NCBI GenBank assembly: GCA_003555385.1 | Contig: PWHO01000173.1 | Location: 1-5,644 of the forward strand | Direction: 5' to 3' | Length of the DNA: 5,644 nt | Origin: Bacteroidales bacterium | GTDB taxonomy: Bacteria; Bacteroidota; Bacteroidia; Bacteroidales; UBA7960 | Shown here: positions 1 to 5,644 of the stretch, piece after piece | Layout: every line of letters starts with the position of its first letter | Position numbering within the stretch: position 1 is the stretch's first letter | Program-made: the position numbers and the translations under genes | Notes under the pieces: model-generated | What the model was told of the DNA's origin: nothing | What the model saw: the letters and a program-made list of their open reading frames with translations, nothing else | Database searches by the model: none

Positions 1-1469
1 ACCAGGTCATTGGTGGGATAGTAATAGCGGATCTCTTCATTGTCGGGGCGGTTGATGCCGTCAAATACCGAAATGGGCCAGAGCCAGGAAGAGAACCAGG
101 TGTCCACCACGTCTTCGTCCTGTCGAAGGTCCTCATCTTTCAGGTCGTTGTTGTATTTTTCCCTGGCCAGCAGCAAGGCTTCGTCCCTGCTGCGGGCTAC
201 CACGAAATGGCCATCGGGCAGGTAGTATGCCGGGATTTGATGCCCCCACCACAACTGCCGGCTGATGCACCAGTCGCGTACATTCTCCATCCAGTGCTTG
301 TAGGTATTCTTGAATTTGGGCGGATGGAAGCGGATGGTGTCATCCATTACCACGTCCAGGGCCGGTTTGGCCAGTTCATCCATCTTCAGAAACCACTGCA
401 GCGATAACTTGGGTTCGATCACTTCGTCGGTGCGTTCGGAGTAGCCGATGCTGTTGGTGATCTCCTCCACTTTTACCAGGTGGCCCTTTTCTTCCAGTGC
501 CTGTGTTACTTTATTCCTGGCGGCAAAACGGTCTTCACCGATAAAAATTTCGGCTTCTTCACTGAGGGTGCCATTGTCGTTAAAAATGTCGATGGAGGGA
601 AGGTTGTGCTTGATGCCCAGGTTGTAGTCGTTGATGTCGTGGGCGGGGGTTACCTTCAGTGCCCCTGTTCCGAATTCCCGATCCACATACTCATCCACAA
701 TAAAAGGAACCCGACGGTTTACCAGGGGTACGATGACCTTTTTGTCAAGCAGATGCTTATAGCGCTCATCCTCAGGATGAATGCAAATGCCGGTGTCTCC
801 GAGTATGGTTTCCGGACGTGTGGTGGCAATGGTCACATATTCATCGGTGCCTTCTACCTGGTAGCGGACGTAATAAAACTTTGACTGTACTTCCCTGTGA
901 ATCACTTCTTCATCAGACAGGGCGGTCAGTGCCTTGGGATCCCAGTTGACCATTCTTACCCCGCGATAGATCTTCCCCTTTTCGTAAAGGTCTACGAAGG
1001 TGTGGATGACTGAATCTGACAACTCTTTGTCCATGGTAAACCTGGTGCGCTCCCAGTCGCACGAGGCACCGAGTTTTTTCAGCTGTTCCAGGATAATTCC
1101 CCCGTGCTTTTCTTTCCACTCCCAGGCGTGACGCAGGAAGTCTTCACGGCTCAGGTCTTTCTTATTGATCCCTTCCTCCTTCAGCTTGTTGACCACCTTG
1201 GCTTCGGTGGCAATGGAAGCATGGTCGGTGCCGGGCAGCCAGCAGGCATTGTATCCCTGCATCCTGGCCCTTCTGACCAATACATCCTGGATGGTATTGT
1301 TGAGCATATGACCCATATGCAGCACTCCGGTAACGTTGGGTGGCGGGATCACCATGGAGTAAGGCTCCCGATCGTCAGGTTCTGAATGAAAGTAGCCTTT
1401 GTCGATCCACTCCTGATACCATCTGGCTTCCGTATTGTCAGGGGAATAATGCTTGGGGATGTTGTCCAT
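1..1469 (-). CDS. valS: Valyl-tRNA synthetase, N-terminal ~489 residues (partial, C-terminus beyond left edge)
   Basis: Class I aminoacyl-tRNA synthetase that charges tRNA-Val with valine in the cytoplasm and hydrolyses mischarged Thr-tRNA-Val. Translating the minus strand from the ATG at 1469-1467 gives one open frame to the window edge. Visible landmarks are PPPNVTGVLHMGH (residues 42-54, the HIGH-type ATP-binding motif), GTDHASIATE (80-89), the CP1 editing domain with TTRPET (216-221) and GTGALKVTPAHD (267-278), the return to the catalytic core with CISRQLWWGH (401-410), and DEDVVDTWFSS (451-461). The KMSKS loop, anticodon-binding domain and C-terminal coiled coil should lie beyond the left edge; the family is usually near 880 residues. 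The start is well placed: the upstream ATG at 1489 is out of frame and the leader is A/T-rich without a Shine-Dalgarno. The stretch NDYNLGIKHNLPSIDIFND (280-298) reads like Bacteroidota ValRS. No frameshift is seen. The gene is transcribed away from the repeat-protein gene. Confidence 0.98.
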   Translation of the reverse strand, partial: MDNIPKHYSPDNTEARWYQEWIDKGYFHSEPDDREPYSMVIPPPNVTGVLHMGHMLNNTIQDVLVRRARMQGYNACWLPGTDHASIATEAKVVNKLKEEGINKKDLSREDFLRHAWEWKEKHGGIILEQLKKLGASCDWERTRFTMDKELSDSVIHTFVDLYEKGKIYRGVRMVNWDPKALTALSDEEVIHREVQSKFYYVRYQVEGTDEYVTIATTRPETILGDTGICIHPEDERYKHLLDKKVIVPLVNRRVPFIVDEYVDREFGTGALKVTPAHDINDYNLGIKHNLPSIDIFNDNGTLSEEAEIFIGEDRFAARNKVTQALEEKGHLVKVEEITNSIGYSERTDEVIEPKLSLQWFLKMDELAKPALDVVMDDTIRFHPPKFKNTYKHWMENVRDWCISRQLWWGHQIPAYYLPDGHFVVARSRDEALLLAREKYNNDLKDEDLRQDEDVVDTWFSSWLWPISVFDGINRPDNEEIRYYYPTNDL

Positions 1470-1507
1470 AATATTCTGAATGCTGGCATTGTTATCAAAA
1501 AACCTGA

Positions 1508-1515
1508 CAAAGTTA
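1508..1515 (-). promoter_or_regulatory. Candidate -7 box for valS
   Basis: On the minus strand this reads TAACTTTG, a full match to the Bacteroidota -7 consensus TAnnTTTG. It lies 38 bp upstream of the valS ATG, which would give a leader of roughly 30 nt. No good TTTG -33 element sits at the expected distance; the region upstream on that strand is only T-rich. The call therefore rests on the -7 box and its position alone. Confidence 0.5.
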
Positions 1516-1528
1516 TAAAAAAAGCGCG

Positions 1529-1558
1529 TTTGGCATTTGCTGCTTTTTGCTAAATTTG
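1529..1558 (+). promoter_or_regulatory. Candidate Bacteroidota-type promoter for the repeat-protein/lplA operon
   Basis: TTTG at 1529-1532 (-33 element) is followed after 18 bp by TAAATTTG at 1551-1558, which fits the TAnnTTTG -7 consensus of the Bacteroidota primary sigma factor. Transcription would start near 1563-1566, leaving a leader of about 45 nt before the ATG at 1610. The box lies 36 bp from the divergent valS -7 box, so the two promoters are back to back. No terminator or riboswitch fold is evident in the leader. Confidence 0.6.
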
Positions 1559-1609
1559 TCATAGAGGCTTTGCACGTGTGACCATAACGCCGGTAAAATA
1601 CCAACAGTC

Positions 1610-2455
1610 ATGAAGGAGCAGGACGGGATTACTTCAGGAAACCGCGGATCATCAGAGGATAAACTGATGGAACGCCTGTTCAATGCTCCCCGTCGCAGTA
1701 CCAGGCTTCAGGCCCTGCGTGAGGTGGAAGACGAAAAAACGCTCATCAGGGTGGCTTCTGCGGACTCCAATGAACTTGTCAGGCAGTCAGCCGTGGAAAG
1801 GATTTCTGACCAGGAGGCTTTGCAGCAGATCGCCAACTCCGATCCCGATTATTATGTGCGCCTTGCGGCTGTTAAAAAGATCAGGGATCCGCAGGTTTTG
1901 GCCGACATTGTGCTGAACTGCCAGTTTGATTATTATATCTGCAAAGACGCCCTCAGCAATATCAAAAGCAATGATGTACTGGCCAGCTTACTGGAAGGTT
2001 TGACCGACCGGGACATCAAGTCGGCAGTGGTCAGGGGAATCACCGACCAGGATATGCTGGCGGATATTGCCTGCTGCAACAGTGATTTTTATGTGCGCTC
2101 GGATGCCCTGAAAAAGATCACCGACCAGGAGGTGCTGGCACGTATTGCCCGTAAAGACAGTGATTATTATGTGCGTGCCCTGGCCGTGCAACAAATCACC
2201 GACGCGGAGGTGATCATGGATATTGCCCTGAACGATGCCGATTATTATGTGCGGGGCCAGGCGGTAACCCGGATCCATGATGTGGAGGTGCTCAAAAAGG
2301 TGATCATCAGTGATGATGATTTTGATGTGCGCAAACGGGCCCTGTTCAATATCTCTGACCCGGAAGTGCTGATGCAGTTGCAGAATGAGTTGTCGGACGC
2401 CTACATACTTCGTAAGATTAAGAACCACCTTGATAACCTGCAGGCACAACTATGA
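1610..2455 (+). CDS. HEAT/LRV-like repeat protein of unknown function (281 aa)
   Basis: I do not recognise a named gene. The 281-residue protein has a polar N-terminus (about 1-20) followed by nine units of ~26 residues covering about 39-274, with the pattern (I/V)xDxxxLxxIAxxDxDYYVRxxAVxx. This resembles HEAT or PBS-lyase repeats and, in its short length and VL..IA..D..VR..AV spacing, leucine-rich-repeat-variant (LRV) repeats. Such arrays form curved alpha solenoids that act as protein-binding scaffolds. There is no signal peptide, membrane segment or catalytic motif, so a cytoplasmic adaptor is the likely role (inference). Unit 3 (91-117) has one extra residue and Cys in place of the conserved Arg; unit 4 (118-143) lacks the DYYVR core. 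Cysteines occur at 104, 111, 155 and 156. The ATG at 1610 has no Shine-Dalgarno, as is usual for the phylum. The stop overlaps the start of lplA, suggesting coupled translation. A PBS-lyase (phycobilin) role is unlikely in this context. Confidence 0.88.
   Translation: MKEQDGITSGNRGSSEDKLMERLFNAPRRSTRLQALREVEDEKTLIRVASADSNELVRQSAVERISDQEALQQIANSDPDYYVRLAAVKKIRDPQVLADIVLNCQFDYYICKDALSNIKSNDVLASLLEGLTDRDIKSAVVRGITDQDMLADIACCNSDFYVRSDALKKITDQEVLARIARKDSDYYVRALAVQQITDAEVIMDIALNDADYYVRGQAVTRIHDVEVLKKVIISDDDFDVRKRALFNISDPEVLMQLQNELSDAYILRKIKNHLDNLQAQL
1724..2431 (+). repeat. Nine tandem ~78-bp coding repeats (26-aa solenoid units)
   Basis: The units start at residues 39, 65, 91, 118, 144, 170, 196, 222 and 248 of the repeat protein. 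Similarity persists at DNA level: GATTATTATGTGCG occurs exactly at 1847-1860, 2162-2175 and 2240-2253, and ATCACCGACCAGGA at 2039-2052 and 2117-2130, with the last pairs exactly 78 bp apart. Unit 3 is 81 bp. Units 1, 4 and 9 are the most diverged. The array is a protein-coding repeat, not a noncoding satellite. Confidence 0.85.
2452..2455 (+). promoter_or_regulatory. ATGA stop/start overlap coupling the repeat gene to lplA
   Basis: The TGA stop of the repeat gene (2453-2455) shares bases with the ATG of lplA (2452-2454). No Shine-Dalgarno precedes this ATG, so lplA is probably translated by ribosomes terminating on the upstream gene. This fixes the two as one transcript. Confidence 0.8.
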
Positions 2456-3456
2456 TCTTTGTGCGAAATCGCTCCGACGATCCTTATTTTAACCTTGCGC
2501 TGGAGGAATACCTCCTCCGTGAAGCGGACCACGAATCAGTACTGCTCTGGCAAAGCCGCCCCTCGGTGGTAATCGGCAAGCATCAGAATGCCCTCGGGGA
2601 GGTGAACTATCCCTTTGTGAACCGGAACAGGATCCCGTTGATCCGCAGGCTTTCGGGAGGTGGTACGGTGTTTCACAGCCCGGGCAATGTCAATTTCACC
2701 TTTGTGCGTAACGGGGAGGAAGGCAAGCTGGTTGACTTCAGAAAACATACTGCCCCGGTGATCGATTTCCTGATTTCATTGGGTATCCCGGCCCGGTTTG
2801 AAGGAAAAAATGACATCAGGGTAAACGGACTGAAGGTTTCGGGTAATGCAGAGCATGTGTTCCGCAGACGTGTCCTGCACCACGGCACCCTGCTGTATGA
2901 TGCGGATCTTTCGGTGTTGAATGAATCGATACGGGTTACACCGGAACGTTACATCGACAGGAGTGTGGCTTCAGTCCGCAGCGAAGTGGCCAATGTGAGC
3001 AGTTTTATGGATAATCCGCCTCCTCTGCCTGAATTCCTGGCCATGTTTTCCCGCTGGCTGAAAGAATATTTCGGGCCCCTGTCGGGGGTGCGGGAGTTGA
3101 CTGCGGGTGAAACCAAAAAAGTTCAGGCCCTGGCAGATGAAAAATATTCACAGTGGCACTGGAATTACGGTTACTCTCCGGATTATGAATTCTACGGGGA
3201 GGCCAGCTACCTTGAGCAACACCTGGTTTCTGTGCTGAGGGTAGAGAAGGGGTATATTCGCCATGCTGAAATAAGGGTTGCGGGCGGGGAGATCGAGGTC
3301 TCCGGGCAGGCTGCACGTCCATGGAAGCAGCTGGAGGCTGCGTTGCCGGGCTGCCGGCATGCAGAAACGGAAGTCGTGGCGATGCTGAAGCGTTATCAGT
3401 TGCTGGACGGTCGGAGGAAGATTTTACCCGCCAGGCTTTCCGGCTTGTTTTTTTAA
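2452..3456 (+). CDS. lplA: Lipoate-protein ligase A
   Basis: This cytoplasmic enzyme activates free lipoate with ATP to lipoyl-AMP and transfers it to a lysine of lipoyl domains (E2 subunits of 2-oxoacid dehydrogenases, glycine-cleavage H protein), i.e. lipoate salvage. The 334-residue length matches the full-length E. coli-type enzyme (about 338). Visible motifs are RRLSGGGTVFH (65-75, lipoate/AMP loop), GNVNFTF (78-84), GKNDIRVNGLKVSGNA (118-133) with K128 as the conserved active-site lysine, HHGTLLYDADLS (143-154) and SVRS (174-177). The tail from about residue 225 onward, including WHWNYG (235-240), corresponds to the C-terminal accessory domain, so a separate partner subunit should not be needed for activation. 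It is the second gene of the operon with the repeat protein (4-nt overlap). Its last ten codons and stop lie antisense to the end of rnz. An octanoyl transferase (LipM/LipL) is less likely, given the C-terminal domain and motif fit. Confidence 0.94.
   Translation: MIFVRNRSDDPYFNLALEEYLLREADHESVLLWQSRPSVVIGKHQNALGEVNYPFVNRNRIPLIRRLSGGGTVFHSPGNVNFTFVRNGEEGKLVDFRKHTAPVIDFLISLGIPARFEGKNDIRVNGLKVSGNAEHVFRRRVLHHGTLLYDADLSVLNESIRVTPERYIDRSVASVRSEVANVSSFMDNPPPLPEFLAMFSRWLKEYFGPLSGVRELTAGETKKVQALADEKYSQWHWNYGYSPDYEFYGEASYLEQHLVSVLRVEKGYIRHAEIRVAGGEIEVSGQAARPWKQLEAALPGCRHAETEVVAMLKRYQLLDGRRKILPARLSGLFF
3424..3456. other. 33-bp tail-to-tail coding overlap of lplA and rnz
   Basis: The lplA stop TAA (3454-3456) and the rnz stop TAA (3426-3424, minus strand) define a convergent overlap. 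Codon boundaries of the two genes coincide exactly. Each stop codon is opposite a TTA leucine codon of the other gene (lplA Leu325 and rnz Leu306). The shared stretch encodes LPARLSGLFF in LplA and LKKQAGKPGG in Rnz, both C-terminal tails outside the known active sites. Confidence 0.95.
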
Positions 3457-4371
3457 TCTGACTTCAACGGTTTCCCCTTCCCTGGCCAGGATGGTGTTCG
3501 GAAACACTGTGGCTGCCTCCTTGCGGAAATCTTCCAGCTCTTTGTAGCGGGCCGAGTAATGGCCGATCATCAGTGTGCCGGCCCCGGCTTTTCTGGCCAG
3601 GGTGGCTGCCTCTATGGTGGTTGAATGTAGTTTTTGCCTGGCGATGTCGGCTTTGTTATGCATGAATGTGGCCTCGTGGTAGAGGAGGTCTGCATGGCGT
3701 ATCTGTTCAATAAAGGTCTCTGTGTAGGCGGTATCGGAACAAAAGGCATAGCTGCGGGGTGGTGGCGGTGGCGAGGTGATCTCCTCGTTGGGGATCCGCG
3801 TGCCATCTTCCGTAATCAGGTCGTCCCCCTTTTTAATTCCGCTTCGCCGGGTCAGCGGGATGCGATATTCAGAGAGGCTTTCTTTGCGGATGGTTCTTTC
3901 TTTGGGTTTTTCCCTGAACAAAAAGCCGAAAGTAGGGAGGCGGTGATCCATTTCAATGGTTTCCACGGTCAGATTATCGTCTTCATAAATTTGGGTTTCT
4001 CCTTCCAGCAGGTCGTGGAACCGGATATGAAAAGAGGGTGTGAGTCCCGAAATTTTGTATTGCAGATCGATGATTTCTTCCAGCCCTGGCGGAGAGTACA
4101 CATGCAGTTCCTGTTCTCTTCCAAGCAGGTGCAGTGAAAACAGCAGGCCGGGCAAACCCAGGTAATGGTCTCCGTGCAGATGGCTGATGAAAATGTGACC
4201 GATCTTCATCATTGGCTTTTTGAGCCTGCGCAACTGCATCTGGCAACCTTCCGCACAGTCGATCAGGAAATAGAGGTTATGGTATTTCAGCAGCTGGGCA
4301 CTGGTGTGCCTCACTGAGGTGGGGGTGGCTGCCGAAGAGCCCAGTATGGTGGTTTCAAAAATGGCCGACAT
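3424..4371 (-). CDS. rnz: Ribonuclease Z (tRNA 3'-processing endonuclease)
   Basis: This metallo-beta-lactamase-fold zinc endonuclease cuts pre-tRNA 3' trailers after the discriminator base in the cytoplasm. The 315 residues are close to B. subtilis RNase Z (about 307). The seven expected metal ligands are present: H64, H66, D68 and H69 in SHLHGDH (63-69), H143 in DHRLPTFGF, D213 in CSDTAY and H271 in IGHYSARY. The HEATF motif (232-236) and HST (249-251) are also family hallmarks. The insertion at about 150-205 contains five consecutive prolines (201-205, codons at 3771-3757). The start MSAIFETTILGSSAATPT fits the family N-terminus. The upstream leader is A/T-rich without a Shine-Dalgarno and only 20 bp separate it from the rseP stop, so it is probably co-transcribed with rseP. 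The last ten codons overlap lplA antisense and include an A7 run. Confidence 0.97.
   Translation of the reverse strand: MSAIFETTILGSSAATPTSVRHTSAQLLKYHNLYFLIDCAEGCQMQLRRLKKPMMKIGHIFISHLHGDHYLGLPGLLFSLHLLGREQELHVYSPPGLEEIIDLQYKISGLTPSFHIRFHDLLEGETQIYEDDNLTVETIEMDHRLPTFGFLFREKPKERTIRKESLSEYRIPLTRRSGIKKGDDLITEDGTRIPNEEITSPPPPPRSYAFCSDTAYTETFIEQIRHADLLYHEATFMHNKADIARQKLHSTTIEAATLARKAGAGTLMIGHYSARYKELEDFRKEAATVFPNTILAREGETVEVRLKKQAGKPGG
3432..3454 (+). terminator. Weak candidate intrinsic terminator inside the 3' end of lplA
   Basis: CAGGC (3432-3436), loop TTTCCG, and GCTTG (3443-3447) can form a 5-bp stem with one G-U pair, followed at once by seven Ts (3448-3454). The T tract encodes the last two Phe codons and the first base of the stop. 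The geometry suits rightward transcription only; the minus strand has no U tract after the stem. The short stem keeps confidence low. Confidence 0.35.
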
Positions 4372-4391
4372 TACAAATGGTTGATATTCGC

Positions 4392-5644
4392 TTACCTGAA
4401 AAGCCGCAATACGTCGTTGAGGTTCACCAGGAGGATTAGCGACAGAAGCAGAAGCATACCCGCCATCTGGGCATATTCCATGAACTTTTCCGGTGGTTTC
4501 CTTCCGGCAATGAGCTCATACAGCAGAAACATCACATGACCACCATCCAGTGCGGGGATCGGCAGAATGTTCATCACCGCCAGGATAATGGACAGAAATG
4601 CAGTCATTGTCCAGAAATGTACCCAGTCCCAGGTAGGGGAGAAAATGCCCCCGATGGTGATGAATCCGCCCAGGCTCTCGCGGGCACTCACTTCAGGTTT
4701 GAAAAGGAGTCCGAGGTCACGGAAATAATCCCTGGTGGTAGTATAAGCCCTTTCAACGCCGGCAGGGATGGCCGCAAAGAATGAGTAGTTGCGTACCTCT
4801 GTCTGGAGGATCTCGAAGGGGTCTTTCAGGTAAGCACCCACCACGGCTTCTTCCGGGATGCTGATGGGTAGTTCCATGGTTTGTCCGTTTCGTTCCACCG
4901 TCAGGGTGGTCTCTTCTCCGGCGTAGTTCCCGATGGTCTGAACAAATTCCATAAAAGACCAGGTTTCCTGCCCCCCGATCCCCTTGATGTGGTCACCCAC
5001 TTCCACACCGGCCTCCATTGCCGTTGAGCCATCCAGGAATCCATCCACAATAAAGGGATAACGGATCGAGATAAAATTCTGCCCCCGGGCAGAGATCAGC
5101 TTGCCGAAGAAGTCTTCGGGTACGGAAAAGGTGATCAGGCTGTCGTCGCGCTCTACGGTTACTTCTTCTACTTCACCGCGGGCAAACTTGCTGCGCAGCT
5201 CCACCCAGTCACCGGTATCCTCCCCATTGAGGGCCACGATATGGTCACCGGTTTCCAGCCCGATATCCCTGCCCAGTTCTTCCGCTACGATGCCGTATTT
5301 CATGTTTTCCACCGGAAGGTATTCATCCCCGATAAAGAACATCATGAAAATATATATAAGGGCGGCAAGGATCACGTTGAAGAAAACCCCGCCCACCATC
5401 ACGATCAATCTTTGCCAGGCTGGTTTGGCCCTGAACTCATAGGGTTTTGGAGGCTGCTTCATCTGTTCTTTGTCCATCGACTCATCGATCATACCGGATA
5501 TTTTTACATATCCACCCAATGGGAGCCATCCCATGCCATAGGTGGTTTCTCCGCGACGGATCTTGAACAGGGAGAACCAGGGGTTGAAAAACAGGTAGAA
5601 CTTTTCCACCCGGATATTAAAAAGGCGGGCAAACAGAAAATGGC
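4392..5644 (-). CDS. rseP: RseP-type site-2 intramembrane zinc metalloprotease (partial, N-terminus beyond right edge)
   Basis: Inner-membrane protease that cleaves transmembrane segments of regulators such as anti-sigma factors, and leftover signal peptides, after a first cut on the outer side. The frame stays open to 5644, so the valine (GTG) at 5609-5607 is internal and the real start lies outside the window. The edge codons read (G)HFLFARLFNIRV, so only the last His of the HExxH zinc motif is visible. Counting from V5609 as residue 1: the GGYVKISG loop (32-39), a membrane segment with GGVFFN (about 67-93), two PDZ domains (about 105-165 and 185-250), a membrane segment at about 330-352, the second zinc-site motif NILPIPALDGGH (347-358, codons 4571-4536, Asp355) and a final membrane helix (about 379-399). 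With some 30-40 missing residues the total would be near the 440-450 usual for the family. It ends 20 bp before rnz, same strand. No frameshift is seen. Confidence 0.96.
   Translation of the reverse strand, partial: HFLFARLFNIRVEKFYLFFNPWFSLFKIRRGETTYGMGWLPLGGYVKISGMIDESMDKEQMKQPPKPYEFRAKPAWQRLIVMVGGVFFNVILAALIYIFMMFFIGDEYLPVENMKYGIVAEELGRDIGLETGDHIVALNGEDTGDWVELRSKFARGEVEEVTVERDDSLITFSVPEDFFGKLISARGQNFISIRYPFIVDGFLDGSTAMEAGVEVGDHIKGIGGQETWSFMEFVQTIGNYAGEETTLTVERNGQTMELPISIPEEAVVGAYLKDPFEILQTEVRNYSFFAAIPAGVERAYTTTRDYFRDLGLLFKPEVSARESLGGFITIGGIFSPTWDWVHFWTMTAFLSIILAVMNILPIPALDGGHVMFLLYELIAGRKPPEKFMEYAQMAGMLLLLSLILLVNLNDVLRLFR

Noticed and set aside
480..884. 134-residue plus-strand open frame inside valS
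   Set aside because: It lies antisense to a continuous, motif-bearing ValRS frame, and its hydrophobic composition follows from the complementary codons; no promoter or family resemblance.
1479..1490. Near-palindrome AATGCTGGCATT in the valS leader
   Set aside because: Arms are only 5 bp with a 2-base centre, too short for a useful hairpin and too common by chance to call an operator.
1573..1578. CACGTG palindrome in the leader of the repeat gene
   Set aside because: A six-base palindrome is expected by chance, and no second copy or known bacterial regulator site supports it.
1470..1609. Possible T-box or other riboswitch controlling valS
   Set aside because: The valS leader predicted from the -7 box is about 30 nt, too short for a T-box, and no specifier or antiterminator sequence is seen.
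1683..1916. 77-residue plus-strand frame overlapping the start of the repeat gene
   Set aside because: Out-of-frame shadow rich in Arg, Pro and Trp; the 281-residue frame explains the region through its periodic repeats.
1988..2449. 153-residue minus-strand open frame with a repeating HIII/VGD pattern
   Set aside because: The periodicity is the mirror of the 78-bp repeats of the sense gene. Long antisense frames are expected opposite regular repeats.
3634..4137. 167-residue plus-strand open frame across rnz
   Set aside because: The opposite strand encodes RNase Z with all metal ligands; this frame has no recognisable features and would lie wholly inside it.
5607..5609. GTG at 5609 as the start of rseP
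   Set aside because: The frame continues upstream to the edge with HFLFARLFNIR, the expected continuation of the HExxH helix, so the true start is outside the window.

Overview
The window looks like chromosomal core DNA from a Bacteroidota bacterium, most like the Bacteroidales side of the phylum. Three things point there. The valyl-tRNA synthetase and RseP proteins read like Bacteroidota versions. The starts of the internal genes lack Shine-Dalgarno sequences and follow A/T-rich leaders. The one sizeable intergenic gap carries TAnnTTTG-type -7 boxes, the form used by the Bacteroidota primary sigma factor. GC content is moderate (about half, by eye). No mobile element, tRNA, rRNA or CRISPR array is visible.

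Layout, left to right: (1) positions 1-1469, minus strand: the first ~489 codons of valS, cut by the left edge. (2) 1470-1609: a 140-bp divergent promoter region, with a -7/-33 pair on the plus strand and a -7 box alone on the minus strand. (3) 1610-2455, plus: a 281-residue protein made almost entirely of nine ~26-residue helical repeats of HEAT/LRV type. (4) 2452-3456, plus: lplA, lipoate-protein ligase A, whose ATG overlaps the stop of the repeat gene (ATGA). (5) 3424-4371, minus: rnz, ribonuclease Z, whose 3' end overlaps the 3' end of lplA by 33 bp on the opposite strand. (6) 4392-5644, minus: rseP, an intramembrane site-2 zinc metalloprotease, cut by the right edge inside its HExxH motif. 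Coding density is very high, with no gene-free stretch above 300 bp.

There are two apparent transcription units besides valS: repeat gene-lplA (rightward, translationally coupled) and rseP-rnz (leftward, 20-bp gap). They converge tail to tail. ValS charges tRNA-Val, Rnz matures tRNA 3' ends, LplA attaches lipoate to 2-oxoacid dehydrogenase and glycine-cleavage proteins, and RseP cuts membrane-embedded regulators. The one gene of unknown function is the repeat protein. Its coupling to lplA suggests, without proof, a link to lipoylation or to a lipoylated enzyme complex. I see no clear evidence of a new multi-gene system. The most unusual items are the repeat-protein/lplA coupling and the codon-registered antisense overlap of lplA and rnz.
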